From Nitratireductor sp. GISD-1A_MAKvit (GTDB lineage Bacteria; Pseudomonadota; Alphaproteobacteria; Rhizobiales; Rhizobiaceae): a DNA stretch of 64,000 bases. The notes below the pieces were generated by a model, which was given only the letters and a program-made list of their open reading frames with translations, was not told the origin of the DNA and made no database searches. Position numbers and translations under genes: made by a program. This document shows, in pieces, positions 10,223 to 20,056 of this stretch. How positions within the stretch are numbered: the first letter of the stretch is position 1; each line of letters begins with the position of its first letter. Where the stretch lies: NCBI RefSeq assembly GCF_040819555.1, contig NZ_CP161920.1, positions 3,037,001-3,101,000 on the forward strand, given 5' to 3'.

Positions 10223-11236
10223 CTAGGCGCTACCATTCACGAAAGCCATGTCGGCGCTTGTCAGCTCCACATCCCGGATTGCGCGCATGACCGGGAAATT
10301 CTCCGTTTCCTCCGCCGTGATGGCGAGTTCCACGGACACATCGAAACGTTCACGGAAAGCATCGATAATTTCGTTGACGATGATTTCAGGAGCCGAAGCA
10401 CCGGCCGAGAGGCCCAGAACGCGTATGCCGTCCACTTCGTCCCACGGTATTTCGGAGGCACGCTGCACCAGAAGCGAGCGCTTGGCACCGGCGCGCTCTG
10501 CCACTTCCACTAGGCGCCGCGAATTGGAAGAGTTGGGCGCCCCGACGACCAGGAAAAGATCAGAACCGGGCGCAGCCTTTTTCACCGCTTCCTGACGGTT
10601 GGTGGTGGCATAACAAATGGATTCGGCCGCCGGCGCATGCATGTCCGGAAACCTCTCTTCAAGAGCCTTCAGGACATCGGCCGTATCCTCGACCGACAAG
10701 GTGGTCTGGCTGACAAATCCGAGTTCGGTATCGCCCGGACGTTCCAGCTTGCGGGCGCATTCCACGGTCTCCACCAGCGTCACCGTGCCCTCGGGCAATT
10801 GCCCCATCGTGCCGATGACTTCCGGATGCCCGGCATGTCCGATCAGCAGGACATGCCTTCCAAGCCGGTGGTGCCGCATGGCCTGCTTGTGCACCTTGGA
10901 CACCAGAGGGCATGTCGCGTCGAGATAGAAGAGGTTGCGGCTCTCGGCATCGGCTGGAACTGATTTCGGCACCCCATGCGCGGAAAAGACCACCGGGCAG
11001 TCGTGGTGCTCTTCCGGGATCTCGCTCAGTTCCTCGATGAACACCGCGCCGCGTTCCTGTAGGCCCTCAACCACATAGCGATTGTGGACGATCTCATGGC
11101 GCACATAGACCGGAGCGCCGTATTTCTTCAGCGCCAGAACCACGATCTGAATGGCGCGATCAACGCCGGCACAGAATCCGCGTGGTCCGCACAACCTCAG
11201 CGTCAGCTTCTGTTTCGTCATATCCGCAGCCATCAT
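10223..11236 (-). CDS. ispH: 4-hydroxy-3-methylbut-2-enyl diphosphate reductase
   Basis: Final step of the MEP isoprenoid pathway, making IPP and DMAPP with a 4Fe-4S cluster. Three conserved cluster cysteines are visible in [24 protein letters not shown] and [11 protein letters not shown]. The substrate-binding His residues are in VRHEIVHN and FSAHGVP. 337 residues, slightly long at the N-terminus ([17 protein letters not shown]); ATG 11221 is an alternative start. First gene of the ispH-thrB-rnhA group, 70 bases after surf1. Confidence 0.95.
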   Translation of the reverse strand: MMAADMTKQKLTLRLCGPRGFCAGVDRAIQIVVLALKKYGAPVYVRHEIVHNRYVVEGLQERGAVFIEELSEIPEEHHDCPVVFSAHGVPKSVPADAESRNLFYLDATCPLVSKVHKQAMRHHRLGRHVLLIGHAGHPEVIGTMGQLPEGTVTLVETVECARKLERPGDTELGFVSQTTLSVEDTADVLKALEERFPDMHAPAAESICYATTNRQEAVKKAAPGSDLFLVVGAPNSSNSRRLVEVAERAGAKRSLLVQRASEIPWDEVDGIRVLGLSAGASAPEIIVNEIIDAFRERFDVSVELAITAEETENFPVMRAIRDVELTSADMAFVNGSA

Positions 11237-11306
11237 GGGAATTCCTTTTGCTCACGCCGGAAATGGCGGGTTGGCACGGTCAATGTCAAGGCCTCGGTTT
11301 GAGGGT

Positions 11307-12056
11307 TCAGCCCGGACGGCGAGACCTTTGCCACCAGAGGAAGAGGACACCGCAAAGTGCAAGCGCCAGCCCGTACCACGTGACCGCGTACTGAAGATGA
11401 TTGTTGGGGAGATCGATGCGCGTGACACCTCCTACCGGCAGTCCGCCGGGATTGGGCGTGTCGTCGGCATCCACGTAGAAAGGCAGAACTTTCGCCGCAG
11501 ACGGGAGACCTGCCGTTCTGGCCATCGTGTCGAGGTCTTTCCAGTAGAAGATGTTCTTCCCGATATCGTTGTCGGGCACGATGAAAGAGGGTTTCTCGGT
11601 CAGACCGTTGCGGGCAAGTCCATTGACACGGACCCCGCCGATCACCTGCCCCTCGCTGCGGGTGGCAGGATCCTTGCGGTCAAACGGCACGAATCCCCGG
11701 TTGACGAAGATGAACCGCCCGTCATCGAGCTTGAGCGGCGTGTGCACGAAATAGCCAGACTGCCCCTGCCAGGTCGCAAAATAGTGCCGTTCGCCCGTGT
11801 GACGAAAAGCGCCCTCCACCCGGACCGGCCGGTACTCCACATCCCCCGACTGCGCATGGACCTGTTCCATCGTGGACAGATCGACAGGCCCGGCATTGAT
11901 CCGAAGTTCGATCTGGTCGATCAGCGCCTCTTTCCACTGCAGCCGCTTCACCTGCCAGGTCCCCAGCGCCAGAAGACAGGCCAGCACCACCCCACTCAAG
12001 AGGACGGGCAGCCATGCCATGCTGGAGGGTGCAGTGTCTCGCTCTCTTGAAGTCAT
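11307..12056 (-). CDS. SURF1 family cytochrome oxidase assembly protein
   Basis: Inner-membrane factor for heme a insertion into subunit I of aa3 oxidase. 249 residues with the expected two-helix layout: an N-terminal membrane segment (MAWLPVLLSGVVLACLLALG), a periplasmic domain with the family motif GTWQVKRLQWKEALI, GFVPFDRK and RIDLPNNHLQYAVTWY, and a C-terminal helix (GLALALCGVLFLWW). Start ATG 12056 chosen because this leader begins there; the same frame is open much further upstream but antisense to ctaE. It is separated from ctaE by 250 bases that hold a terminator. Confidence 0.92.
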   Translation of the reverse strand: MTSRERDTAPSSMAWLPVLLSGVVLACLLALGTWQVKRLQWKEALIDQIELRINAGPVDLSTMEQVHAQSGDVEYRPVRVEGAFRHTGERHYFATWQGQSGYFVHTPLKLDDGRFIFVNRGFVPFDRKDPATRSEGQVIGGVRVNGLARNGLTEKPSFIVPDNDIGKNIFYWKDLDTMARTAGLPSAAKVLPFYVDADDTPNPGGLPVGGVTRIDLPNNHLQYAVTWYGLALALCGVLFLWWQRSRRPG

Positions 12057-12257
12057 TAACAATCCAGCACGCCCTTGCCTCTTCATGATCGATGGGACCT
12101 CCGGCGCATTCCCCGAGACAGCTCGCAGCTCTCTCCGGCACACGGTCCGCGTTTCGGTGATACGCCTATCATGATCCGGCGGGCATGGTCGACGCCGCCC
12201 CTTGCCGCACCAGCACTTGTTCCCATCTGATAGGCCAGAAACATGGCCGGAAAAGGA

Positions 12258-12283
12258 AAACGGCCGGGTCGCCCCGGCCGTTT
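12258..12283. terminator. Hairpin terminator after the cox operon
   Basis: Arms AAACGGCCGGG (12258-12268) and CCCGGCCGTTT (12273-12283) around loop TCGC, 11 paired bases. On the minus strand the right arm continues into TTTTCC. It lies just past the ctaE stop, so cox transcription probably ends here and surf1-ispH needs its own promoter. The remaining 12057-12257 stretch holds no gene I can support. Confidence 0.8.
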
Positions 12284-12306
12284 CTCGCAAAATCGCTACA
12301 CATGCG

Positions 12307-13188
12307 TCAATGCGCGATGGTGGCCCCTGCCGAAGCCCAGACATAGACGAAGACGAACAGGAAAAGCCAGACAACGTCCACAAAGTGCCAGTACCAGGCA
12401 GCGGCTTCGAAGCCGAAATGCTGTTTCGGCGTGAAATCGCCGGCCATGGCGCGAATGAGACAGACAAGCAGGAACACCGTGCCGACGAACACGTGGAAAC
12501 CATGGAAGCCCGTCGCCATGTAGAACGTCGCTCCGTAGATCGAATCGGAGAACGCGAAAGGCGCATGCATGTATTCGTAGATCTGCACGAAGGAGAACAG
12601 CACACCCAGCGCCACGGTCAGGGCAAGCCCCCACACAAGGCCCTTGCGGTCGTCTTCAAGCAGCGCATGGTGCGCCCAGGTCACGGCCGTTCCCGACAGA
12701 AGCAGGATGATCGTGTTGTAGAGCGGCAGATGGAACGGGTCCAGAACCTCGACACCAGCCGGCGGCCAAACGCCACCGGTGTATTCGGTACGGGCGGCCA
12801 GGACGGCATCACCCGGGAACAGGCTCGCATCAAAGAAGGCCCAGAACCATGCAACGAAAAACATGAGCTCCGAAGCGATGAACATGATCATGCCGTAGCG
12901 CAGATGAAGCGAAACGACGCGTGTGTGATGCCCTTCATGGCCTTCACGGATGGTATCGGCCCACCACGAATACATGGTGAACAGAACCAGGAACACACCG
13001 ATCAGGAAAAGCCAGTAGTTGGTTGCGGCAAGATCGAAACCGAAGATGGTGAAATCGGCACCCTTGAGTGCCTTCATCCAGGCAATGCCGCCGATGGACA
13101 TGACCAGAGCGCCTACCGATCCAACGAAAGGCCATGGGCTCGGGTCGATGATGTGATAGTCGTGATGTTTAGCGTGCGCGTCGGCCAT
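12307..13188 (-). CDS. ctaE: Cytochrome c oxidase subunit III
   Basis: Membrane subunit of the aa3 oxidase. 293 residues with seven predicted helices. Family markers: HDYHIIDPSPWPF at the start, SELMFFVAWFWAFFDASL with the conserved Glu, PPAGVEVLDPFHLPLYNT, TWAHHALLEDDRKG, and the C-terminal AAAWYWHFVDVVWLFLFVFVYVW. Start ATG 13188 sits one base past the ctaG stop; the longer open frame reading into ctaG is not used. Last gene of the coxB-coxA-ctaB-coxF-ctaG-ctaE operon. Confidence 0.96.
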   Translation of the reverse strand: MADAHAKHHDYHIIDPSPWPFVGSVGALVMSIGGIAWMKALKGADFTIFGFDLAATNYWLFLIGVFLVLFTMYSWWADTIREGHEGHHTRVVSLHLRYGMIMFIASELMFFVAWFWAFFDASLFPGDAVLAARTEYTGGVWPPAGVEVLDPFHLPLYNTIILLLSGTAVTWAHHALLEDDRKGLVWGLALTVALGVLFSFVQIYEYMHAPFAFSDSIYGATFYMATGFHGFHVFVGTVFLLVCLIRAMAGDFTPKQHFGFEAAAWYWHFVDVVWLFLFVFVYVWASAGATIAH

Positions 13189-13189
13189 G

Positions 13190-13804
13190 TCAGCCCCCGA
13201 GATTCTCGTTCTGATTGATGTTGGTCTTGGGCGCGGCAGCAAGCGGCGCCTTCTTCTCAAGCGGGAAGAATGTGTAGGAAAGCGTTATTGCATTGATGTT
13301 CTTGAGCTCAGGCACATTGATGATCTCCGGGTCGACAAAGAACACGACCGGCATGTCATAGGATTGCCCTGGCTGCAACTCCTGTTCGGTGAAGCAGAAA
13401 CACTCAACCTTGTTGAAATAGGCTCCGGCCTGCGGCGGCGAAACGTTGAATGTCGCGGTGCCGGAAGTCGGTTCGTTCGAAAGATTGCGCGACACATAGG
13501 AGATCTGCTTCGTCTCGCCCAGTCGCAGCGTGACCTCACGCTGTTTGGGCTGAAACTCCCATGGAACGCCATTGGTGTTTGCATCGAAACGAACGGTGAT
13601 CGTTCGATCAAGAATCGTATCGGAATACTGTTCGACACGCTGTGTGGTGCCACCATATCCCGTCACCTGACAGAACAGCTGATAGAGCGGCACTGCGGCA
13701 TAGGCCATGCCGATCATGCCCCCCACAACGGCGGTACAAAGAATCGCCGCATTGCGATTGCGCCTGCTGGCCGTCTGTTTCTGGTCTGTCGTCCCGCCGC
13801 TCAT
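13190..13804 (-). CDS. ctaG: Cytochrome c oxidase assembly protein CtaG (Cox11), copper chaperone
   Basis: Delivers copper to the CuB centre of subunit I. 204 residues: short cytoplasmic N-terminus, one membrane anchor (AAILCTAVVGGMIGMAYAAVPLYQLFCQVTGYGG), then a periplasmic domain. The copper-binding pair is in FNKVECFCFTEQ (CxC). RNLSNEPTSGTATFNVSPPQAGAYF is typical Cox11. Start ATG 13804 preferred over a GTG at 13816. It lies 8 bases after coxF and 1 base before ctaE. Confidence 0.95.
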   Translation of the reverse strand: MSGGTTDQKQTASRRNRNAAILCTAVVGGMIGMAYAAVPLYQLFCQVTGYGGTTQRVEQYSDTILDRTITVRFDANTNGVPWEFQPKQREVTLRLGETKQISYVSRNLSNEPTSGTATFNVSPPQAGAYFNKVECFCFTEQELQPGQSYDMPVVFFVDPEIINVPELKNINAITLSYTFFPLEKKAPLAAAPKTNINQNENLGG

Positions 13805-13812
13805 GTCACACC

Positions 13813-13968
13813 TCACATCGCACGCTCAAACAGGCCCGGGCCGATCTTGGCCAGGCTACCGATATAAACGATCACGACGAAAGCAGCGAGCGCCAGGGCA
13901 AGCGCGATGGAGCGCTTGCGGCGCGCCTTCAGCTGGGCTTCGGTCGGTTTCACAAACTCCTTGTCCAT
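13813..13968 (-). CDS. CoxF-type small membrane protein of the oxidase operon
   Basis: A 51-residue protein that is easy to miss because of its size. It has a basic N-terminus (MDKEFVKPTEAQLKARRKRS), one transmembrane helix (IALALALAAFVVIVYIGSLA) and a short tail ending GLFERAM. Its position between ctaB and ctaG, with 9-base and 8-base gaps, is that of the CoxF protein of rhizobial aa3 operons. It is thought to help oxidase assembly or to be an accessory subunit; no mechanism can be read from the sequence. Confidence 0.82.
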   Translation of the reverse strand: MDKEFVKPTEAQLKARRKRSIALALALAAFVVIVYIGSLAKIGPGLFERAM

Positions 13969-13977
13969 CACATCACC

Positions 13978-14916
13978 TCACAGGACCAGTCCGAAGCCGG
14001 CAAGCAGCCGCTCGGCGAGAAGGGCCGTGAACAGAGCAAAGAGATAAAGCAGGGAGTATCCGAACAGAGCCTTGGCAGGCTTCATGTCGGTGTCACTTTC
14101 GGGCATGCGAAGCACCCGCCAGGAGTACCAGACAAAACCTGCCCCCAGAATGGTGGCGATCGCGCCGTAGGCAAGGCTGGCGAAGCCCGCAACCACCGGC
14201 AAAACCCCGCTGGCGGCGAGAAGCAGCGCATAGATGAAGATCTGCTTCTTGGTCGCTGCGTGTCCTGCCACATTGGGCAGCATGGGAACGCCCGCGCGCT
14301 CGTAGTCGCCCGATTTGAACAGTGCCAGCGCCCAGAAATGCGGCGGCGTCCACAAAAAGATGATGAGGAAAAGCACAAGGCTTTCCACGCTCACCGTACC
14401 CGTGACAGCGGCCCAGCCGACAACCGGCGGAAGCGCGCCTGCAGCACCGCCGATGACGATGTTCTGCGGCGTGGAGCGCTTGAGCCACATCGTGTAGATC
14501 ACGGCGTAGAAGAAGATGGTGAAGGCCAGCAGCGCGGCCGCCGTCCAGTTGGCCATCAGGCCAAGCGTCGCAACGGAGAAGGCCGAAAGCACCAGTCCGA
14601 AGCCAAGAGCCTCGCCCGGCGTGACGCGACCGGCTGGAACCGGCCGGCGGGCCGTGCGGCCCATCACCGCGTCGATGTCGGCGTCGTACCACATGTTGAG
14701 CGAGCCGGAAGCGCCCGCCCCCACTGCGATGGCCATGATGGAGATCAGGGCCAGCAGAGGATTCGGCACGCCAGGCGCCATCACCATGCCGACGAAGGCC
14801 GTGAAAACGACAAGTGACATGACACGCGGCTTCAACAGCGCGATGAAATCACCGGGCGCCGCCTCGGAAAGGCGAAACCCCGTGTCGTCCATATGCTCCT
14901 GATCAACCAGTGCCAT
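13978..14916 (-). CDS. ctaB: Heme O synthase (protoheme IX farnesyltransferase)
   Basis: UbiA-superfamily prenyltransferase that adds a farnesyl group to heme b, making heme o for the aa3 oxidase. 312 residues with about nine helices. First Asp-rich motif in [23 protein letters not shown], second region in [27 protein letters not shown]-terminal [22 protein letters not shown] is diagnostic. Placed between coxA and coxF. It draws on the isoprenoid pathway whose genes dxs, ispE and ispH are in this window. Confidence 0.96.
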   Translation of the reverse strand: MALVDQEHMDDTGFRLSEAAPGDFIALLKPRVMSLVVFTAFVGMVMAPGVPNPLLALISIMAIAVGAGASGSLNMWYDADIDAVMGRTARRPVPAGRVTPGEALGFGLVLSAFSVATLGLMANWTAAALLAFTIFFYAVIYTMWLKRSTPQNIVIGGAAGALPPVVGWAAVTGTVSVESLVLFLIIFLWTPPHFWALALFKSGDYERAGVPMLPNVAGHAATKKQIFIYALLLAASGVLPVVAGFASLAYGAIATILGAGFVWYSWRVLRMPESDTDMKPAKALFGYSLLYLFALFTALLAERLLAGFGLVL

Positions 14917-14999
14917 ATCTTGCCTTCGTTTCGGTAGTCGGCGGCGCAGCCCAGGCAGAACCAGGCTGCGCCCCCTTCAAGCGTCGTTTCTGCCAGTGA

Positions 15000-16655
<1,656 letters not shown>

Positions 16656-16690
16656 CTACCGCTCCATTTCCTCTCTAGACGTCTGCCGGC

Positions 16691-17551
16691 TCATTCGCCT
16701 GCAGACGCAACTTTCGTCTTGCCTTCGATCGCAGCCATCAGGGCCTCGTTGGCGCCGGTGAGGTCGTCACCAGCGGCTGCGATCCAGGTGTCATATTGGT
16801 CTTGAGCCACAACGCGGATGGCGATCGGCATGTAGGCGTGATCCTTGCCGCAAAGCTCGGAACACTGGCCGTAATAGAGGCCTTCCTTGTCCGCCTTGAA
16901 CCAGGTCTCGTTCAGGCGGCCGGGGACGGCGTCAACCTTGATGCCGAAGGCCGGCACGGCAAAGGCGTGGATCACGTCGCTCGCGGTGACGAGCACACGC
17001 ACGGTCGTATCGACGGGAACGACAACCTCATTATCGACCGCAAGAAGGCGCGGATAAACGGATTTGTCTTCCTTGCCGGCATCGGCGCGCTCGTCTTCCT
17101 GGAGCATCAGCGAGCTGAAGGAAACCGGTTCTTCGAGCTGGTATTCATAATCCCAGTACCACTGCACGCCCGTCGCCTTGATGGTGATGGCAGGGTCGTC
17201 TTCCGGCGTATACTGCGCGGTCAGCAGCTGGAACGACGGCACCGCCAGAAACAGCAGAATGACCACCGGACCAACGGTCCAGATGACCTCGATCAGCGTG
17301 TTGTGGCTGGTGCGCGACGGCGTCGGGTTCGCCTTGGCACGAAAGCGCAGGACACACCACGCCAGCAGAGCCATTACGAGAATGGTGATCGGTACGATGA
17401 ACCACAAAGTGTATTCCTCGAACCAGATGATCTGTTCCATGATGCCGGTTGCGGCTGGTTGAAAGCGCATCTGCCACGGCTCAGGTTGCGCAGCAACGGC
17501 GCCCGTGGCGAGAAACGGCAGAGTGGCAAGGCCAACAGCGATATTCTTCAT
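16691..17551 (-). CDS. ctaC: Cytochrome c oxidase subunit II
   Basis: CuA-bearing subunit that accepts electrons from cytochrome c. 286 residues: signal peptide (MKNIAVGLATLPFLATGAVAAQPEPWQM), two membrane helices (EYTLWFIVPITILVMALLAW and TVGPVVILLFLAVPSFQLL), then the periplasmic cupredoxin domain. CuA ligands are visible in DVIHAFAVPAFG and GQCSELCGKDHAYMPI (C-x3-C-x3-H). Start ATG 17551 chosen because GGGAG sits 10 bases upstream; ATG 17563 (MTRVMKN) is possible. First gene of the cox operon, divergent from ialB. Confidence 0.96.
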   Translation of the reverse strand: MKNIAVGLATLPFLATGAVAAQPEPWQMRFQPAATGIMEQIIWFEEYTLWFIVPITILVMALLAWCVLRFRAKANPTPSRTSHNTLIEVIWTVGPVVILLFLAVPSFQLLTAQYTPEDDPAITIKATGVQWYWDYEYQLEEPVSFSSLMLQEDERADAGKEDKSVYPRLLAVDNEVVVPVDTTVRVLVTASDVIHAFAVPAFGIKVDAVPGRLNETWFKADKEGLYYGQCSELCGKDHAYMPIAIRVVAQDQYDTWIAAAGDDLTGANEALMAAIEGKTKVASAGE

Positions 17552-17563
17552 AACCCTCGTCAT

Positions 17564-17907
17564 CTCCCGTGGCGACACGGCAAGCCGATGGATCCGACTT
17601 AGCCGCAAAGGGAATTCTGGCTTTATATAGGCGCGTTCAAACCATACTCTCATTTGAACCGCAAGGAAGGCGTTGGATACCATGTGCGGCATTTTTGCGC
17701 CCCCCGCGGCAGCGCTCATACTGCCGTCACTGTCGAAAGTGCAATAGCACAAAACGTCCCGGCGTCCCATTTCGGTCGGAATTGCCCGCAAATGTTTATA
17801 TTGTTGTCGCATAATCGGGTTTTCCCAATCTTTTGCCGACACGATCCCTTTTCGACGACTGCAATCGCAGGATAAATTGCCCTGATTCGTATGGGAGCCA
17901 GGAATTG
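17564..17907. other. Divergent intergenic region between coxB and ialB
   Basis: About 344 bases with no gene I can support. It must hold the promoters of the cox operon (minus) and ialB (plus). On the minus strand an AT-rich TATATAAA near 17621-17628 is a possible -10 for coxB, but I found no -35 at the right spacing. The plus-side end has GGGAGCCAGGA as ribosome site for ialB. Confidence 0.5.
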
Positions 17908-18420
17908 ATGAGCACGCCCTTTCTTAGATGCGCCGCGGCTGCAATCGCGATGATCGTATGTCCCCTCTCGGGAGCGTTGGCGCAGCAGAGCGGGACCGTT
18001 CGCTCCACCCATGGTGCCTGGTCCATCCTTTGCGACACGCCTGCCGGGGCCTCCAGCGAACAATGTGCAATGATGCAGAACGTCGTTGCTGAAGACCGCC
18101 CCGAAATGGGGCTTTCGGTTGTCGTGCTGCGCACCGCCGACGGAAAGGCGGAAATTCTGCGTGTTCTGGCTCCGCTCGGTGTTCTGCTGCCAAATGGCCT
18201 CGGGCTGAATGTCGATGGCAAGGATATCGGCCGCGCCTATTTCGTGCGCTGTTTCCAGGATGGCTGCTATGCAGAGGTGATCCTTGAGGATCAGCTTGTG
18301 GAGACCTTCAAGACCGGTCAGTCCGCCACGTTCATCGTCTTCCAGACGCCCGAAGAAGGCATCGGCATCCCCGTTGATCTCAACGGTTTTGCCCAGGGTT
18401 TCGACGCGCTGCCCCGCTAA
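17908..18420 (+). CDS. Invasion-associated locus B (IalB) family protein
   Basis: A 170-residue exported protein. Signal peptide MSTPFLRCAAAAIAMIVCPLSGALA, then the IalB fold: GAWSILCDTPAGASSEQCAMMQNV with the first two cysteines, LGVLLPNGLGLNVDGKDIGRAYFVRCFQDGCYAEVILED with the second pair, and KTGQSATFIVFQTPEEGIGIPVDLNGF. The family was named from Bartonella erythrocyte invasion but is widespread in free-living rhizobia with unknown function. Start ATG 17908 follows GGGAGCCAGGA. It is conserved beside tldD and cox genes in this order. Confidence 0.9.
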   Translation: MSTPFLRCAAAAIAMIVCPLSGALAQQSGTVRSTHGAWSILCDTPAGASSEQCAMMQNVVAEDRPEMGLSVVVLRTADGKAEILRVLAPLGVLLPNGLGLNVDGKDIGRAYFVRCFQDGCYAEVILEDQLVETFKTGQSATFIVFQTPEEGIGIPVDLNGFAQGFDALPR

Positions 18421-18501
18421 GCTACAATTCCTGTCGAAGCTGCACTGGATTGCATGCCCACGCTCCCTTAAATGAAAGGGAGTTTCGACAGGATATTGTT
18501 C

Positions 18502-19920
18502 ATGACCGCCAAATCGCTTCTCGACGCGTTCGACTGTTCTCCCGACCGCCTGAAATCCCTCGTTGCCGACACGGTTCAGGGCGCGGATGACGGGGAACTC
18601 TTTCTGGAATACCGCGAAGGAGAGGCCCTCGTTTTCGACGATGGACGGCTCAAGACGGCCAGTTTCAACACCGATCAGGGGTTCGGTCTGCGCGCCGTCG
18701 CCGGCGAGGCGTCTGGCTATGCCCATTCCAGCGAGCTGTCGGAAGCTTCTCTGCGCCGCGCTGCCGATGCCGTCTCCACCGTCAAGGACGGATATTCCGG
18801 GAAACTGGCCGCCGCGCCCGCAGGCACGAATCAGCGTCTCTACGGTGAAGAGAATCCGATCACCTCGCCGGGCTTCGAGGAAAAGGCAAAGCTCCTGCAG
18901 GAAATCGATGGCTGGCTGCGCGCGAAAGACCCGCGTGTGCGACAGGTTACCGCCTCGCTCGCCGCCTCCTGGCAGCAGGTCGAGATCTTGCGCGCCGACG
19001 GCCACATTGCCCGCGACATCCGCCCCCTGGTCCGCGTGAACGTCTCCGTCATGGTCGGCGATGGCGACAGGCAGGAAACCGGCTCCTATGGCATGGGCGG
19101 ACGCAAAAGTTTCGGCGAGTTCCTCGCGGAAGATTCCTGGCAGTTCGCCGCGAGCGAGGCGCTGCGCCAGGCGCTCGTCAATCTGGAGGCCGTCCCCGCT
19201 CCTGCAGGCACCTTCGACATCGTGCTGGCCAATGGCTGGCCGGGCGTCATGCTGCATGAAGCCGTCGGCCACGGGCTCGAAGGCGACTTCAACCGCAAGA
19301 AGACCTCGGCCTTCGCCGGCCTGATGGGTGAGCAGGTCGCCGCAAAGGGCGTAACCGTTGTGGATGACGGCACGATTACCGAACGTCGCGGTTCGCTCAC
19401 CATAGACGATGAAGGCACCCCTTCGGGCCGCAACCTCCTGATCGAGGACGGCAGGCTGGTCGGCTACATGCAGGACCGTCAGAACGCCCGTCTGATGGGC
19501 ATGGCCCCCACCGGCAATGGGCGCCGCGAATCCTATGCGCATGAGCCCATGCCGCGCATGACCAACACCTACATGACCGGCGGCGACAAATCGCCCGAAG
19601 AGATCATCGCTTCGGTAAAGAAAGGCATCTACGCCGTGTCCTTCGGCGGCGGACAGGTGGACATAACCTCCGGCAAGTTCGTGTTCGGCTGCACCGAGGC
19701 CTACATGATCGAGGACGGCAAGGTCACCCAGCCGATCAAGGGTGCCATGCTGATCGGCAACGGCCCGGATGCCATGCACCGCGTTTCCATGGTCGGCAAC
19801 GACATGACCCTCGACAATGGCATCGGCATGTGCGGCAAGGCCGGTCAGGGCGTGCCCGTAGGCGTCGGCCAGCCCCACCTGCGCATGGACCAGATGACCG
19901 TCGGCGGCACGCAGACCTGA
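18502..19920 (+). CDS. tldD: TldD metalloprotease
   Basis: Works with TldE/PmbA in degrading or maturing small peptides (in E. coli microcin B17 and the CcdA antitoxin). About 472 residues. Zinc motif HEAVGH near residue 252 in GVMLHEAVGHGLEGDFNRK, with the downstream cysteine in SGKFVFGCTEAYMIEDGK. C-terminal MCGKAGQGVPVGVGQPHLRMDQMTVGGTQ is the family end. Start ATG 18502 (MTAKSLLDAF); an ATG at 18472 is possible but less likely. tldE is not in the window. Confidence 0.95.
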   Translation: MTAKSLLDAFDCSPDRLKSLVADTVQGADDGELFLEYREGEALVFDDGRLKTASFNTDQGFGLRAVAGEASGYAHSSELSEASLRRAADAVSTVKDGYSGKLAAAPAGTNQRLYGEENPITSPGFEEKAKLLQEIDGWLRAKDPRVRQVTASLAASWQQVEILRADGHIARDIRPLVRVNVSVMVGDGDRQETGSYGMGGRKSFGEFLAEDSWQFAASEALRQALVNLEAVPAPAGTFDIVLANGWPGVMLHEAVGHGLEGDFNRKKTSAFAGLMGEQVAAKGVTVVDDGTITERRGSLTIDDEGTPSGRNLLIEDGRLVGYMQDRQNARLMGMAPTGNGRRESYAHEPMPRMTNTYMTGGDKSPEEIIASVKKGIYAVSFGGGQVDITSGKFVFGCTEAYMIEDGKVTQPIKGAMLIGNGPDAMHRVSMVGNDMTLDNGIGMCGKAGQGVPVGVGQPHLRMDQMTVGGTQT

Positions 19921-19957
19921 TGGACATCCGGGGGCGGTTGATCTCGGAGACCTCGAA

Positions 19958-19984
19958 TGATACAAAAACCCCTCCTTTGTATCA
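19958..19984. promoter_or_regulatory. Operator-like palindrome 1 upstream of fic
   Basis: Arms TGATACAAA (19958-19966) and TTTGTATCA (19976-19984), perfect over 9 bases with a 9-base spacer, 27 bases in all. It shares outer half-sites TGATAC/GTATCA and total span with the second palindrome at 20029-20055, whose centre lies 71 bases away. It could also act as a terminator hairpin for tldD, but the matching second copy favours a protein binding site. Confidence 0.65.
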
Positions 19985-20028
19985 CAATCTTGTCTGATTG
20001 CTACTTGTGTAACACTCCTTCAAGATTC

Positions 20029-20055
20029 TGATACCTAACAGGATTTTTGGTATCA
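20029..20055. promoter_or_regulatory. Operator-like palindrome 2, abutting the fic start codon
   Basis: Arms TGATACC (20029-20035) and GGTATCA (20049-20055), perfect over 7 bases with a 13-base spacer, again 27 bases in all. It ends one base before ATG 20057 and leaves no room for a normal ribosome site. A protein bound here would block transcription or translation starting at fic. No clear -35/-10 pair was recognised between the two sites. Confidence 0.65.
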
Positions 20056-20056
20056 A

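Noticed and set aside
12057..12605. Long N-terminal extension of SURF1 (432 residues)
   Set aside because: The extra 180 residues are antisense to ctaE and the terminator. The membrane leader begins at ATG 12056.
12202..13218. A 338-residue plus-strand frame across ctaE
   Set aside because: It lies opposite subunit III and its composition (rich in Arg, His, Gln, Glu) is that of a reversed membrane protein gene.
17716..19965. A 749-residue open frame on the minus strand
   Set aside because: It is the antisense shadow of ialB and tldD, both of which have clear family motifs on the plus strand. The frame has no recognisable domain.
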